Below, piece after piece: positions 22,901 through 35,936 of a stretch of DNA of 64,000 nt; the stretch's first letter is position 1, and every line of letters starts with the position of its first letter. The notes under the pieces are model-generated. The model was not told where the DNA came from and did no database searches. It worked only from the letters and a program-made list of their open reading frames with translations. Both the position numbers and the translations under genes were made by a program. The stretch comes from Torymus aiolomorphi (Eukaryota; Arthropoda; Insecta; Hymenoptera; Torymidae), in the NCBI GenBank assembly GCA_036365515.1, contig CM070873.1, positions 259,629,575-259,693,574 of the forward strand. The letters run 5' to 3'.

Positions 22901-25900
22901 AAATTTTGAGATATTGCAAAAATCATAGCGCCAATCGAAAGAGCAGCGCAAAATACCCCTATATATGAATTTTGGCTCAATTTGGAGAAAAAAATTTTTC
23001 TTCGTTTATTGGGATATAATGCATTGAAAATCGCTCAAAAATACCAAATTTCAATTTTCTCAGCCTACTAGTCACAATACCCGACTATATCATCCTGCTC
23101 TAGTGGATGGAGTATCCTTTGGGGTCGAAGGACCTAGCGGAGATGAGCAATTTTGAAAAATGTTCTACATTTCATCGTTTATTTGGGCCAAATCGACTTC
23201 AAATCGCTTGAAACCCCAAAATATCCATTTTTAAATCCCACCAATCACTATACGCGACTATTTTTTTCCGCTCTATCGAATGGAAAAGGTTTTAGGGCCG
23301 TAGAGCCAATAGGAAAAAAAATTTTCAAAAATTTTGAGATATTGCAAAAATCATAGCGCCAATCGAAAGAGCAGCGCAAAATACCCCTATATATGAATTT
23401 TGGCTCAATTTGGAGAAAAAATTTTTCTTCGTTTATTGGGATATAATGCGTTGAAAATCGCTCAAAAATACCAAATTTCAATTTTCTCAGCCTACTAGTC
23501 ACAATACCCGACTATATCATCCTGCTCTAGTGGATGGAGTATCCTTTGGGGTCGAAGGACCTAGCGGAGATGAGCAATTTTGAAAAATGTTCTACATTTC
23601 ATCGTTTATTTTGGCCAAATCGACTTCAAATCGCTTGAAACCCCAAAATATCCATTTTTAAATCCCACCAATCACTATACGCGACTATTTTTTTCCGCTC
23701 TATCGAATGGAAAAGGTTTTAGGACCGTAGAGCCAATAGGAAAAAAAGTAATTTTCAAAAATTTTGAGATATTGCAAAAATCATAGCGCCAATCGAAAGA
23801 GCAGCGCAAAATACCCCTATATATGAATTTTGGCTCAATTTGGAGAAAAAAATTTTTCTTCGTTTATTGGGATATAATGCGTTGGAAAATCGCTCAAAAA
23901 TACCAAATTTCAATTTTCTCAGCCTACTAGTCACAATACCCGACTATATCATCCTGCTCTAGTGGATGGAGTATCCTTTGGGGTCGAAGGACCTAGCGGA
24001 GATGAGCAATTTTGAAAAATGTTCTACATTTCATCTTTTATTTGGGCCAAATCGACTTCAAATCGCTTGAAACCCCAAAATATCCATTTTTAAATCCCAC
24101 CAATCACTATACGCGACTATTTTTTTCCGCTCTATCGAATGGAAAAGGTTTTAGGGCCGTAGAGCCAATAGGAAAAAAATAATTTTCAAAAATTTTGAGA
24201 TATTGCAAAAATCATAGCGCCAATCGAAAGAGCAGCGCAAAATACCCCTATATATGAATTTTGGCTCAATTTGGAGAAAAAAATTTTTCTTCGTTTATTG
24301 GGATATAATGCGTTGGAAAATCGCTCAAAAATACCAAATTTCAATTTTCTCAGCCTACTAGTCACAATACCCGACTATATCATCCTGCTCTAGTGGATGG
24401 AGTATCCTTTGGGGTCGAAGGACCTAGCGGAGATGAGCAATTTTGAAAAATGTTCTACATTTCATCTTTTATTTGGGCCAAATCGACTTCAAATCGCTTA
24501 AAACCCCAAAATATCCATTTTTAAATCCCGCCAATCACTATACGCGACTATTTTTTTCCGCTCTATCGAATGGAAAAGGTTTTAGGGCCGTAGAGCCAAT
24601 AGGAAAAAAATAATTTTCAAAAATTTTGAGATATTGCAAAAATCATAGCGCCAATCGAAAGAGCAGCGCAAAATACCCCTATATATGAATTTTGGCTCAA
24701 TTTGGAGAAAAAAATTTTTCTTCGTTTATTGGGATATAATGCGTTGAAAATCGCTCAAAAATACCAAATTTCAATTTTCTCAGCCTACTAGTCACAATAC
24801 CCAACTATATCATCCTTCTCTAGTGGATGGAGTATCCTTTGGGGTCGAAGGACCTAGCGGACATGAGCAATTTTGAAAAATGTTCTACATTTCATCGTTT
24901 ATTTGGGCCAAATCGACTTCAAATCGCTTAAAACTCCAAAATATCCATTTTTAAATCCCGCCAATCACTATACGCGACTATTTTTTTCCGCTCTATCGAA
25001 TGGAAAAGGTTTTAGGGCCGTAGAGCCAATAGGAAAAAAATAATTTTCAAAAATTTTGAGATATTGCAAAAATCATAGCGCCAATCGAAAGAGCAGCGCA
25101 AAATACCCCTATATATGAATTTTGGCTCAATTTGGAGAAAAAAATTTTTCTTCGTTTATTGGGATATAATGCGTTGAAAATCGCTCAAAAATACCAAATT
25201 TCAATTTTCTCAGCCTACTAGTCACAATACACGACTATATCATCCTGCTCTAGTGGATGGAGTATCCTTTGGGGTCGAAGGACCTAGCGGAGATGAGCAA
25301 TTTTGAAAAATGTTCTACATTTCATCGTTTATTTGGGCCAAATCGACTTCAAATCGCTTAAAACCCCAAAATATCCATTTTTAAATCCCGCCAATCACTA
25401 TACGCGACTATTTTTTTCCGCTCTATCGAATGGAAAAGGTTTTAGGGCCGTAGAGCCAATAGGAAAAAAATAATTTTCAAAAATTTTGAGATATTGCAAA
25501 AATCATAGCGCCAATCGAAAGAGCAGCGCAAAATACCCCTATATATGAATTTTGGCTCAATTTGGAGAAAAAAATTTTTCTTCGTTTATTGGGATATAAT
25601 GCGTTGAAAATCGCACAAAAATACCAAATTTCAATTTTCTCAGCCTACTAGTCACAATACCCAACTATATCATCCTTCTCTAGTGGATGGAGTATCCTTT
25701 GGGGTCGAAGGACCTAGCGGAGATGAGCTATTTTGAAAAATGTTCTACATTTCATCGTTTATTTGGGCCAAATCGACTTCAAATCGCTTGAAACCCCAAA
25801 ATATCCATTTTTAAATCCCACCAATCACTATACGCGACTATTTTTTTCCGCTCTATCGAATGGAAAAGGTTTTAGGGCCGTAGAGCCAATAGGAAAAAAA

Positions 25901-28900
25901 TAATTTTCAAAAATTTTGAGATATTGCAAAAATCATAGCGCCAATCGAAAGAGCAGCGCAAAATACCCCTATATCTGAATTTTGGCTCTATTTGGAGAAA
26001 AAATTTTTCTTCGTTTATTGGGATATAATGCGTTGGAAAATCGCTCAAAAATACCAAATTTCAATTTTCTCAGCCTACTAGTCACAATACCCGACTATAT
26101 CATCCTGCTCTAGTGGATGGAGTATCCTTTGGGGTCGAAGGACCTAGCGGAGATGAGCAATTTTGAAAAATGTTCTACATTTCATCGTTTATTTTGGCCA
26201 AATCGACTTCAAATCGCTTGAAACCCCAAAATATCCATTTTTAAATCCCACCAATCACTATACGCGACTATTTTTTTCCGCTCTATCGAATGGAAAAGGT
26301 TTTAGGACCGTAGAGCCAATAGGAAAAAAATAATTTTCAAAAATTTTGAGATATTGCAAAAATCATAGCGCCAATCGAAAGAGCAGCGCAAAATACCCCT
26401 ATATCTGAATTTTGGCTCAATTTGGAGAAAAAAATTTTTCTTCGTTTATTGGGATATAATGCGTTGAAAATCGCTCAAAAATACCAAATTTCAATTTTCT
26501 CAGCCTACTAGTCACAATACCCGACTATATCATCCTGCTCTAGTGGATGGAGTATCCTTTGGGGTCGAAGGACCTAGCGGAGATGAGCAATTTTGAAAAA
26601 TGTTCTACATTTCATCGTTTATTTGGGCCAAATCGACTTCAAATCGCTTAAAACCCCAAAATATCCATTTTTAAATCCCGCCAATCACTATACGCGACTA
26701 TTTTTTTCCGCTCTATCGAATGGAAAAGGTTTTAGGGCCGTAGAGCCAATAGGAAAAAAATAATTTTAAAAAATTTTGAGATATTGCAAAAATCATAGCG
26801 CCAATCGAAAGAGCAGCGCAAAATACCCCTATATATGAATTTTGGCTAAATTTGGAGAAAAAAATTTTTCTTCGTTTATTGGGATATAATGCGTTGAAAA
26901 TCGCTCAAAAATACCAAATTTCAATTTTCTCAGCCTACTAGTAACAATACCCGACTATATCATCCTGCTCTAGTGGATGGAGTATCCTTTGGGGTCGAAG
27001 GACCTAGCGGAGATGAGCAATTTTGAAAAATGTTCTACATTTCATCGTTTATTTGGGCCAAATCGACTTCAAATCGCTTAAAACCCCAAAATATCCATTT
27101 TTAAATCCCGCCAATCACTATACGCGACTATTTTTTTCCGCTCTATCGAATGGAAAAGGTTTTAGGGCCGTAGAGCCAATAGGAAAAAAATAATTTTCAA
27201 AAATTTTGAGATATTGCCAAAATCATAGCGCCAATCGAAAGAGCAGCGCAAAATACCCCTATATATGAATTTTGGCTCAATTTGGAGAAAAAAATTTTTC
27301 TTCGTTTATTGGGATATAATGCGTTGAAAATCGCTCAAAAATACCAAATTTCAATTTTCTCAGCCTACTAGTCACAATACCCGACTATATCATCCTGCTC
27401 TAGTGGATGGAGTATCCTTTGGGGTCGAAGGACCTAGCGGAGATGAGCAATTTTGAAAAATGTTCTACATTTCATCGTTTATTTGGGCCAAATCGACTTC
27501 AAATCGCTTAAAACCCCAAAATATCCATTTTTAAATCCCGCCAATCACTATACGCGACTATTTTTTTCCGCTCTATCGAATGGAAAAGGTTTTAGGGCCG
27601 TAGAGCCAATAGGAAAAAAATAATTTTCAAAAATTTTGAGATATTGCAAAAATCATAGCGCCAATCGAAAGAGCAGCGCAAAATACCCCCATATATGAAT
27701 TTTGGCTCAATTTGGAGAAAAAAATTTTTATTCGTTTATTGGGATATAATGCGTTGAAAATCGCTCAAAAATACCAAATTTCAATTTTCTCAGCCTACTA
27801 GTCACAATACCCGACTATATCATCCTGCTCTAGTGGATGGAGTATCCTTTGGGGTCGAAGGACCTAGCGGAGATGAGCAATTTTGAAAAATGTTCTACAT
27901 TTCATCGTTTATTTGGGCCAAATCGACTTCAAATCGCTTAAAACCCCAAAATATCCATTTTTAAATCCCGCCAATCACTATACGCGACTATTTTTTTCCG
28001 CTCTATCGAATGGAAAAGGTTTTAGGGTCGTAGAGCCAATAGGAAAAAAATAATTTTCAAAAATTTTGAGATATTGCAAAAATCATAGCGCCAATCGAAA
28101 GAGCAGCGCAAAATACCCCTATATATGAATTTTGGCTCAATTTGGAGAAAAAAATTTTTCTTCGTTTATTGGGATATAATGCGTTGAAAATCGCTCAAAA
28201 ATACCAAATTTCAATTTTCTCAGCCTACTAGTCACAATACCAGACTATATCATCCTGCTCTAGTGGATGGAGTATCCTTTGGGGTCGAAGGACCTAGCGG
28301 AGATGAGCAATTTTGAAAAATGTTCTACATTTCATCGTTTATTTGGGCCAAATCGACTTCAAATCACTTAAAACCCCAAAATATCCATTTTTAAATCCCG
28401 CCAATCACTATACGCGACTATTTTTTTCCGCTCTATCGAATGGAAAAGGTTTTAGGGCCGTAGAGCCAATAGGAAAAAAATAATTTTCAAAAATTTTGAG
28501 ATATTGCAAAAATCATAGCGCCAATCGAAAGAGCAGCGCAAAATACCCCTATATATGAATTTTGGCTCAATTTGGAGAAAAAAATTTTTCTTCGTTTATT
28601 GGGATATAATGCGTTGAAAATCGCTCAAAAATACCAAATTTCAATTTTCTCAGCCTACTAGTCACAATACCCGACTATATCATCCTGCTCTAGTGGATGG
28701 AGTATCCTTTGGGGTCGAAGGACCTAGCGGAGATGAGCAATTTTGAAAAATGTTCTACATTTCATCGTTTATTTGGGCCAAATCGACTTCAAATCGCTTG
28801 AAACCCCAAAATATCCATTTTTAAATCCCACCAATCACTATACGCGACTATTTTTTTCCGCTCTATCGAATGGAAAAGGTTTTAGGGCCGTAGAGCCAAT

Positions 28901-31900
28901 AGGAAAAAAATAATTTTCAAAAATTTGAGATATTGCAAAAATCATAGCGCCAATCGAAAGAGCAGCGCAAAATACCCCTATATATGAATTTTGGCTCAAT
29001 TTGGAGAAAAAAATTTTTCTTCGTTTATTGGGATATAATGCGTTGAAAATCGCTCAAAAATACCAAATTTCAATTTTCTCAGCCTACTAGTCACAATACC
29101 CGACTATATCATCCTGCTCTAGTGGATGGAGTATCCTTTGGGGTCGAAGGACCTAGCGGAGATGAGCAATTTTGAAAAATGTTCTACATTTAATCGTTTA
29201 TTTGGGCCAAATCGACTTCAAATCGCTTGAAACCCCAAAATATCCATTTTTAAATCCCACCAATCACTATACGCGACTATTTTTTTCCGCTCTATCGAAT
29301 GGAAAAGGTTTTAGGACCGTAGAGCCAATAGGAAAAAAATAATTTTCAAAAATTTTGAGATATTGCATAAATCATAGCGCCAATCGAAAGAGCAGCGCAA
29401 AATACCCCTATATATGAATTTTGGCTCAATTTGGAGAAAAAAATTTTTCTTCGTTTATTGGGATATAATGCGTTGAAAATCGCTCAAAAATACCAAATTT
29501 CAATTTTTTCAGCCTACTAGTCACAATACCCGACTATATCATCCTGCTCTAGTGGATGGAGTATCCTTTGGGGTCGAAGGACCTAGCGGAGATGAGCAAT
29601 TTTGAAAAATGTTCTACATTTCATCGTTTATTTGGGCCAAATCGACTTCAAATCGCTTGAAACCCCAAAATATCCATTTTTAAATTCCACCAATCACTAT
29701 ACGCGACTATTTTTTTCCGCTCTATCGAATGGAAAAGGTTTTAGGACCGTAGAGCCAATAGGAAAAAAATAATTTTCAAAAATTTTGAGATATTGCAAAA
29801 ATCATAGCGCCAATCGAAAGAGCAGCGCAAAATACACCTATATATGAATTTTGGCTCAATTTGGAGAAAAAATTTTTCTTCGTTTATTGGGATATAATGC
29901 GTTGAAAATCGCTCAAAAATACCAAATTTCAATTTTCTCAGCCTACTGGTCACAATACCCGACTATATCATCCTGCTCTAGTGGATGGAGTATCCTTTGG
30001 GGTCGAAGGACCTAGCGGAGATGAGCAATTTTGAAAAATGTTCTACATTTCATCGTTTATTTGGGCCAAATCGACTTCAAATCGCTTAAAACCCCAAAAT
30101 ATCCATTTTTAAATCCCGCCAATCACTATACGCGACTATTTTTTTCCGCTCTATCGAATGGAAAAGGTTTTAGGGCCGTAGAGCCAATAGGAAAAAAATA
30201 ATTTTCAAAAATTTTGAGATATTGCAAAAATCATAGCGCCAATCGAAAGAGCAGCGCAAAATACCCCTATATATGAATTTTGGCTCAATTTGGAGAAAAA
30301 AATTTTTCTTCGTTTATTGGGATAAAATGCGTTGAAAATCGCTCAAAAATACCAAATTTCAATTTTCTCAGCCTACTAGTCACAATAGCCGACTATATCA
30401 TCCTGCTCTAGTGGATGGAGTATCCTTTGGGGTCGAAGGACCTAGCGGAGATGAGCAATATTGAAAAATGTTCTACATTTCATCGTTTATTTTGGCCAAA
30501 TCGACTTCAAATCGCTTGAAACCCCAAAATATCCATTTTTAAATCCCACCAATCACTATACGCGACTATTTTTTTCCGCTCTATCGAATGGAAAAGGTTT
30601 TAGGACCGTAGAGCCAATAGGAAAAAAATAATTTTCAAAAATTTTGAGATATTGCAAAAATCATAGCGCCAATCGAAAGAGCAGCGCAAAATACCCCTAT
30701 ATATGAACTTTGGCTCAATTTGGAGAAAAAAATTTTTCTTCGTTTATTGGGATATAATGCGTTGAAAATCGCTCAAAAATACCAAATTTCAATTTTTTCA
30801 GCCTACTAGTCACAATACCCGACTATATCATCCTGCTCTAGTGGATGGAGTATCCTTTGGGGTCGAAGGACCTAGCGGAGATGAGCAATTTTGAAAAATG
30901 TTCTACATTTCATCGTTTATTTGGGCCAAATCGACTTCAAATCGCTTGAAACCCCAAAATATCCATTTTTAAATCCCACCAATCACTATACGCGACTATT
31001 TTTTTCCGCTCTATCGAATGGAAAAGGTTTTAGGACCGTAGAGCCAATAGGGAAAAAATAATTTTCAAAAATTTTGAGATATTGCAAAAATCATAGCGCC
31101 AATCGAAAGAGCAGCGCAAAATACACCTATATATGAATTTTGGCTCAATTTGGAGAAAAAATTTTTCTTCGTTTATTGGGATATAATGCGTTGAAAATCG
31201 CTCAAAAATACCAAATTTCAATTTTCTCAGCCTACTGGTCACAATACCCGACTATATCATCCTGCTCTAGTGGATGGAGTATCCTTTGGGGTCGAAGGAC
31301 CTAGCGGAGATGAGCAATTTTGAAAAATGTTCTACATTTCATCGTTTATTTTGGCCAAATCGACTTCAAATCGCTTAAAACCCCAAAATATCCATTTTTA
31401 AATCCCGCCAATCACTATACGCGACTATTTTTTTCCGCTCTATCGAATGGAAAAGGTTTTAGGGCCGTAGAGCCAATAGGAAAAAAATAATTTTCAAAAA
31501 TTTTGAGATATTGCAAAAATCATAGCGCCAATCGAAAGAGCAGCGCAAAATACCCCTATATATGAATTTTGGCTCAATTTGGAGAAAAAAATTTTTCTTC
31601 GTTTATTGGGATATAATGCGTTGAAAATCGCTCAAAAATACCAAATTTCAATTTTCTCAGCCTACTAGTCACAATACCCGACTATATCATCCTGCTCTAG
31701 TGGATGGAGTATCCTTTGGGGTCGAAGGACCTAGCGGAGATGAGCAATTTTGAAAAATGTTCTACATTTGATCGTTTATTTGGGCCAAATCGACTTCAAA
31801 TCGCTTGAAACCCCAAAATATCCATTTTTAAACCCCCACCAATCAATATACGCGACTATTTTTTTCCGCTCTATCGAATGGAACAGGTTTTAGTGCCGTA

Positions 31901-34900
31901 GAGCCAATAGGAAAAAAATAATTTTCAAAAATTTTGAGATATTGCAAAAATCATAGCGCCAATCGAAAGAGCAGCGCAAAATACCCCTATATATGAATTT
32001 TGGCTCAATTTGGAGAAAAAAATTTTTCTTCGTTTATTGGGATATAATGCGTTGGAAAATCGCTCAAAAATACCAAATTTCAATTTTCTCAGCCTACTAG
32101 TCACAATAGCCGACTATATCATCCTGCTCTAGTGGATGGAGTATCCTTTGGGGTCGAAGGACCTAGCGGAGATGAGCAATTTTGAAAAATGTTCTACATT
32201 TCATCGTTTATTTTGGCCAAATCGACTTCAAATCGCTTGAAACCCCAAAATATCCATTTTTAAATCCCACCAATCACTATACGCGACTATTTTTTTCCGC
32301 TCTATCGAATGGAAAAGGTTTTAGGGCCATAGAGCCAATAGGAAAAAAATAATTTTCAAAAATTTTGAGATATTGCAAAAATCATAGCGCCAATCGAAAG
32401 AGCAGCGCAAAATACCCCTATATATGAATTTTGGCTCAATTTGGAGAAAAAATTTTTCTTCGTTTATTGGGATATAATGCGTTGAAAATCGCTCAAAAAT
32501 ACCAAATTTCAATTTTCTCAGCCTACTAGTCACAATACCCGACTATATCATCCTGCTCTAGTGGATGGAGTATCCTTTGGGGTCGAAGGACCTAGCGGAG
32601 ATGAGCAATTTTGAAAAATGTTCTACATTTCATCGTTTATTTTGGCCAAATCGACTTCAAATCGCTTGAAACCCCAAAATATCCATTTTTAAATCCCACC
32701 AATCACTATACGCGACTATTTTTTCCGCTCTATCGAATGGAAAAGGTTTTAGGGCCATAGAGCCAATAGGAAAAAAATAATTTTCAAAAATTTTGAGATA
32801 TTGCAAAAATCATAGCGCCAATCGAAAGAGCAGCGCAAAATACCCCTATATATGAATTTTGGCTCAATTTGGAGAAAAAAATTTTTCTTCGTTTATTGGG
32901 ATATAATGCGTTGAAAATCGCTCAAAAATACCAAATTTCAATTTTCTCAGCCTACTAGTCACAATACCCGACTATATCATCCTGCTCTAGTGGATGGAGT
33001 ATCCTTTGGGGTCGAAGGACCTAGCGGAGATGAGCAATTTTGAAAAATGTTCTACATTTCATCGTTTATTTGGGCCAAATCGACTTCAAATCGCTTAAAA
33101 CCCCAAAATATCCATTTTTAAATCCCGCCAATCACTATACGCGACTATTTTTGTCCGCTCTATCGAATGGAAAAGGTTTTAGGGCCGTAGAGCCAATAGG
33201 AAAAAAATAATTTTCAAAAATTTTGAGATATTGCAAAAATCATAGCGCCAATCGAAAGAGCAGCGCAAAATACTCCTATATATGAATTTTGGCTCAATTT
33301 GGAGAAAAAAATTTTTCTTCGTTTATTGGGATATAATGCGTTGAAAATCGCTCAAAAATACCAAATTTCAATTTTCTCAGCCTACTAGTCACAATACCCG
33401 ACTATATCATCCTGCTCTAGTGGATGGAGTATCCTTTGGGGTCGAAGGACCTAGCGGAGATGAGCAATTTTGAAAAATGTTCTACATTTCATCGTTTATT
33501 TGGGCCAAATCGACTTCAAATCGCTTGAAACCCCAAAATATCCATTTTTAAATCCCACCAATCACTATACGCGACTATTTTTTTCCGCTCTATCGAATGG
33601 AAAAGGTTTTAGGGCCGTAGAGCCAATAGGAAAAAAATAATTTTCAAAAATTTTGATATATTGCAAAAATCATAGCGCCAATCGAAAGAGCAGCGCAAAA
33701 TACCCCTATATATGAATTTTGGCTCAATTTGGAGAAAAAAATTTTTCTTCGTTTATTGGGATATAATGCGTTGGAAAATCGCTCAAAAATACCAAATTTC
33801 AATTTTCTCAGCCTACTAATCACAATACCCGACTATATCATCCTGCTCTAGTGGATGGAGTATCCTTTGGGGTCGAAGGACCTAGCGGAGATGAGCAATT
33901 TTGAAAAATGTTCTACATTTCATCGTTTATTTTGGCCAAATCGACTTCAAATCGCTTGAAACCCCAAAATATCCATTTTTAAATCCCACCAATCACTATA
34001 CGCGACTATTTTTTTCCGCTCTATCGAATGGAAAAGGTTTTAGGGCCATAGAGCCAATTGAAAAAAATAATTTTCAAAAATTTTGAGATATTGCAAAAAT
34101 CATAGCGCCAATCGAAAGAGCAGCGCAAAATACCCCTATATATGAATTTTGGCTCAATTTGGAGAAAAAAATTTTTCTTCGTTTATTGGGATATAATGCG
34201 TTGAAAATCGCTCAAAAATACCAAATTTCAATTTTCTCAGCCTACTAGTCACAATACCCGACTATATCATCCTGCTCTAGTGGATGGAGTATCCTTTGGG
34301 GTCGAAGGACCTAGCGGAGATGAGCAATTTTGAAAAATGTTCTACATTTCATCGTTTATTTGGGCCAAATCGACTTCAAATCGCTTGAAAACCCACAATA
34401 TCCATTTTTTAATCCCACCAATCACTATACGCGACTATTTTTCTCCGCTCTATCGAATGGAGTAGGTTTAGGGCCGTAGAGCCAATAGGAAAGTAATAAT
34501 TTTCAGAAATTTTGAGATATTGCAAAAATCATAGCACCAATTGAAAGAGCAGCGAAAAATACCCCTATATATGAATTTTCGCTATATTTGGAGGAAAAAA
34601 ATTTTTCTTCGTTTATTGGGATATAATGCGTTGAAAATCGCTCAAAAATGCAAATTTTCAATTTTCTCAGCCTACTAGTCGCAATACCCGTCTATATCTT
34701 CCTGCTCTAGTTGATGGAACATGTTTTGGGGTCGAAGGACCTAGCGGAGAGGAGCAATGTTCTAGATTTCTCCGTTTATTTGGGCTAAATCGATTTCAAA
34801 TCGCTTGAAAACCCAAAATATCTGTTTTCTAATCCCACCTATCACTATACGCGACTATTTCTTTCCGCTCTATCGAATGGAGTAGGTTTTAGGGCCGTAG

Positions 34901-35936
34901 AGCCAATACGAAAGTAATAATTTTCAGAAATTTTGAGATATTGCAAAAATCATAGCGCCAATCGAAAGAGCAGCGAAATATACCCCTATATATGAATTTT
35001 GGCTAAATTTGGAAGAAAAAAATTTTTCTTCGTTAATTGGGATCTAATCCGTTTGAAATCGCTCAAAAATGCAAATTTTCAATTTTCTCAGCCTACTAGT
35101 CGCAATACCCGTCTATATCTTCCTGCTCTAGTGGATGGAACATGTTTTGGGGTCGAAGGACCTAGCGGAGAGGAGTAATGTTCTAGATTTCTCCGTTTAT
35201 TTGGGCTAAATCGATTTCAAATCGCTTGAAAACCCAAAATATCCATTTTCTAATCCCACCAATCACTATACGCGACTATTTTTTTCCGCTCTATCGAATG
35301 GAGTAAGTTTTATGGCCGTAGCGCCAATAGGAAAGTAATAATTTTCAGAAATTTTGAGTTATTGCAAAAATCATAGCACCAATCGAAAGAGCAGCGAAAA
35401 ATACCCCTATATATGATATTTCGCTAAATTTGGAGGAAAAACATTTTTCTTCCTTAATTGGGATCTAATCCGTTTAAAATCGCTCAAAAATGCAAAATTT
35501 CAATTTTCTCAGCCTACTAGTCGCAATACCCGTCTATATCTTCCTGCTCTAGTGGATGGAACATCTTTTGGGGTCGAAGGATCTAGCGGAGAGGAGCAAT
35601 GTTCTAGATTTCTTCGTTTATTTGGGCTAAATCGATTTCAAATCGCTTGAAAACCCAAAATATCCGCTTTCTAATCCCACCAATCACTATACGCGACTAT
35701 TTTTTTCCGCTCCATCGAATGGAGTAGGTTTTAGGGCCGTAGAGCCAATATGAAAGTAATCATTTTCAAAAATTTTGACATATTGCAAAAATCATAGCAC
35801 CAATCGAAAGAGCAGCGAAAAATACCCCTATATATGAATTTTGGCTAAATTTGGAGGAAACAAATTTTTCTTCGTTAATTGGGATCTAATCCGTTTAAAA
35901 TCTCTCAAAAATGCAAAATTTCTATTTTCTCAACCA
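16931..35936 (+). repeat. main satellite array, ~44 units of ~430 bp
   Basis: Head-to-tail units of 427-431 bp run without interruption. Landmarks per unit are CGCTCTATCGAATGG, GTAGAGCCAATAGGAAAAAA, CATAGCGCCAATCGAAAGAG, CAAAATACCCCTATATATG, GGGATATAATGCGTTG, CAGCCTACTAGTCACAATAC and GGTCGAAGGACCTAGCGGAG. Inner units are nearly identical. Each unit is itself an unequal dimer: the half starting at TCACTATACGCGACTA (~245 bp) aligns with the half starting at TCACAATACCCGACTA (~185 bp). Frames of 61-84 aa that recur in many units are by-products of this near-identity. A pericentromeric or other heterochromatic location is inferred. Confidence 0.97.
34440..35936 (+). repeat. diverged right edge of the satellite array
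   Basis: The last three to four units depart from the inner consensus in a shared way: GGAGTAGGTTT replaces GGAAAAGGTTT, GCAATACCCGTCTATATC replaces CACAATACCCGACTATATC, and GGAACATGTTTTGGGG replaces GGAGTATCCTTTGGGG. Decay increases to the right and the array stops near 35936. This is the usual pattern of poorly homogenised array edges. Confidence 0.85.

Noticed and set aside
16931..35936. Recurring 61-84-aa reading frames beginning MKNVLHFIVY (plus) or MTSRLRKLKFG (minus)
   Set aside because: They recur only because satellite units are nearly identical. They are broken in most units by single-base indels in A-runs and have no start context or known motif.
16931..35936. CRISPR-like array
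   Set aside because: Whole units are repeated without unique spacers, unit size is ~430 bp and the context is eukaryotic transposons.
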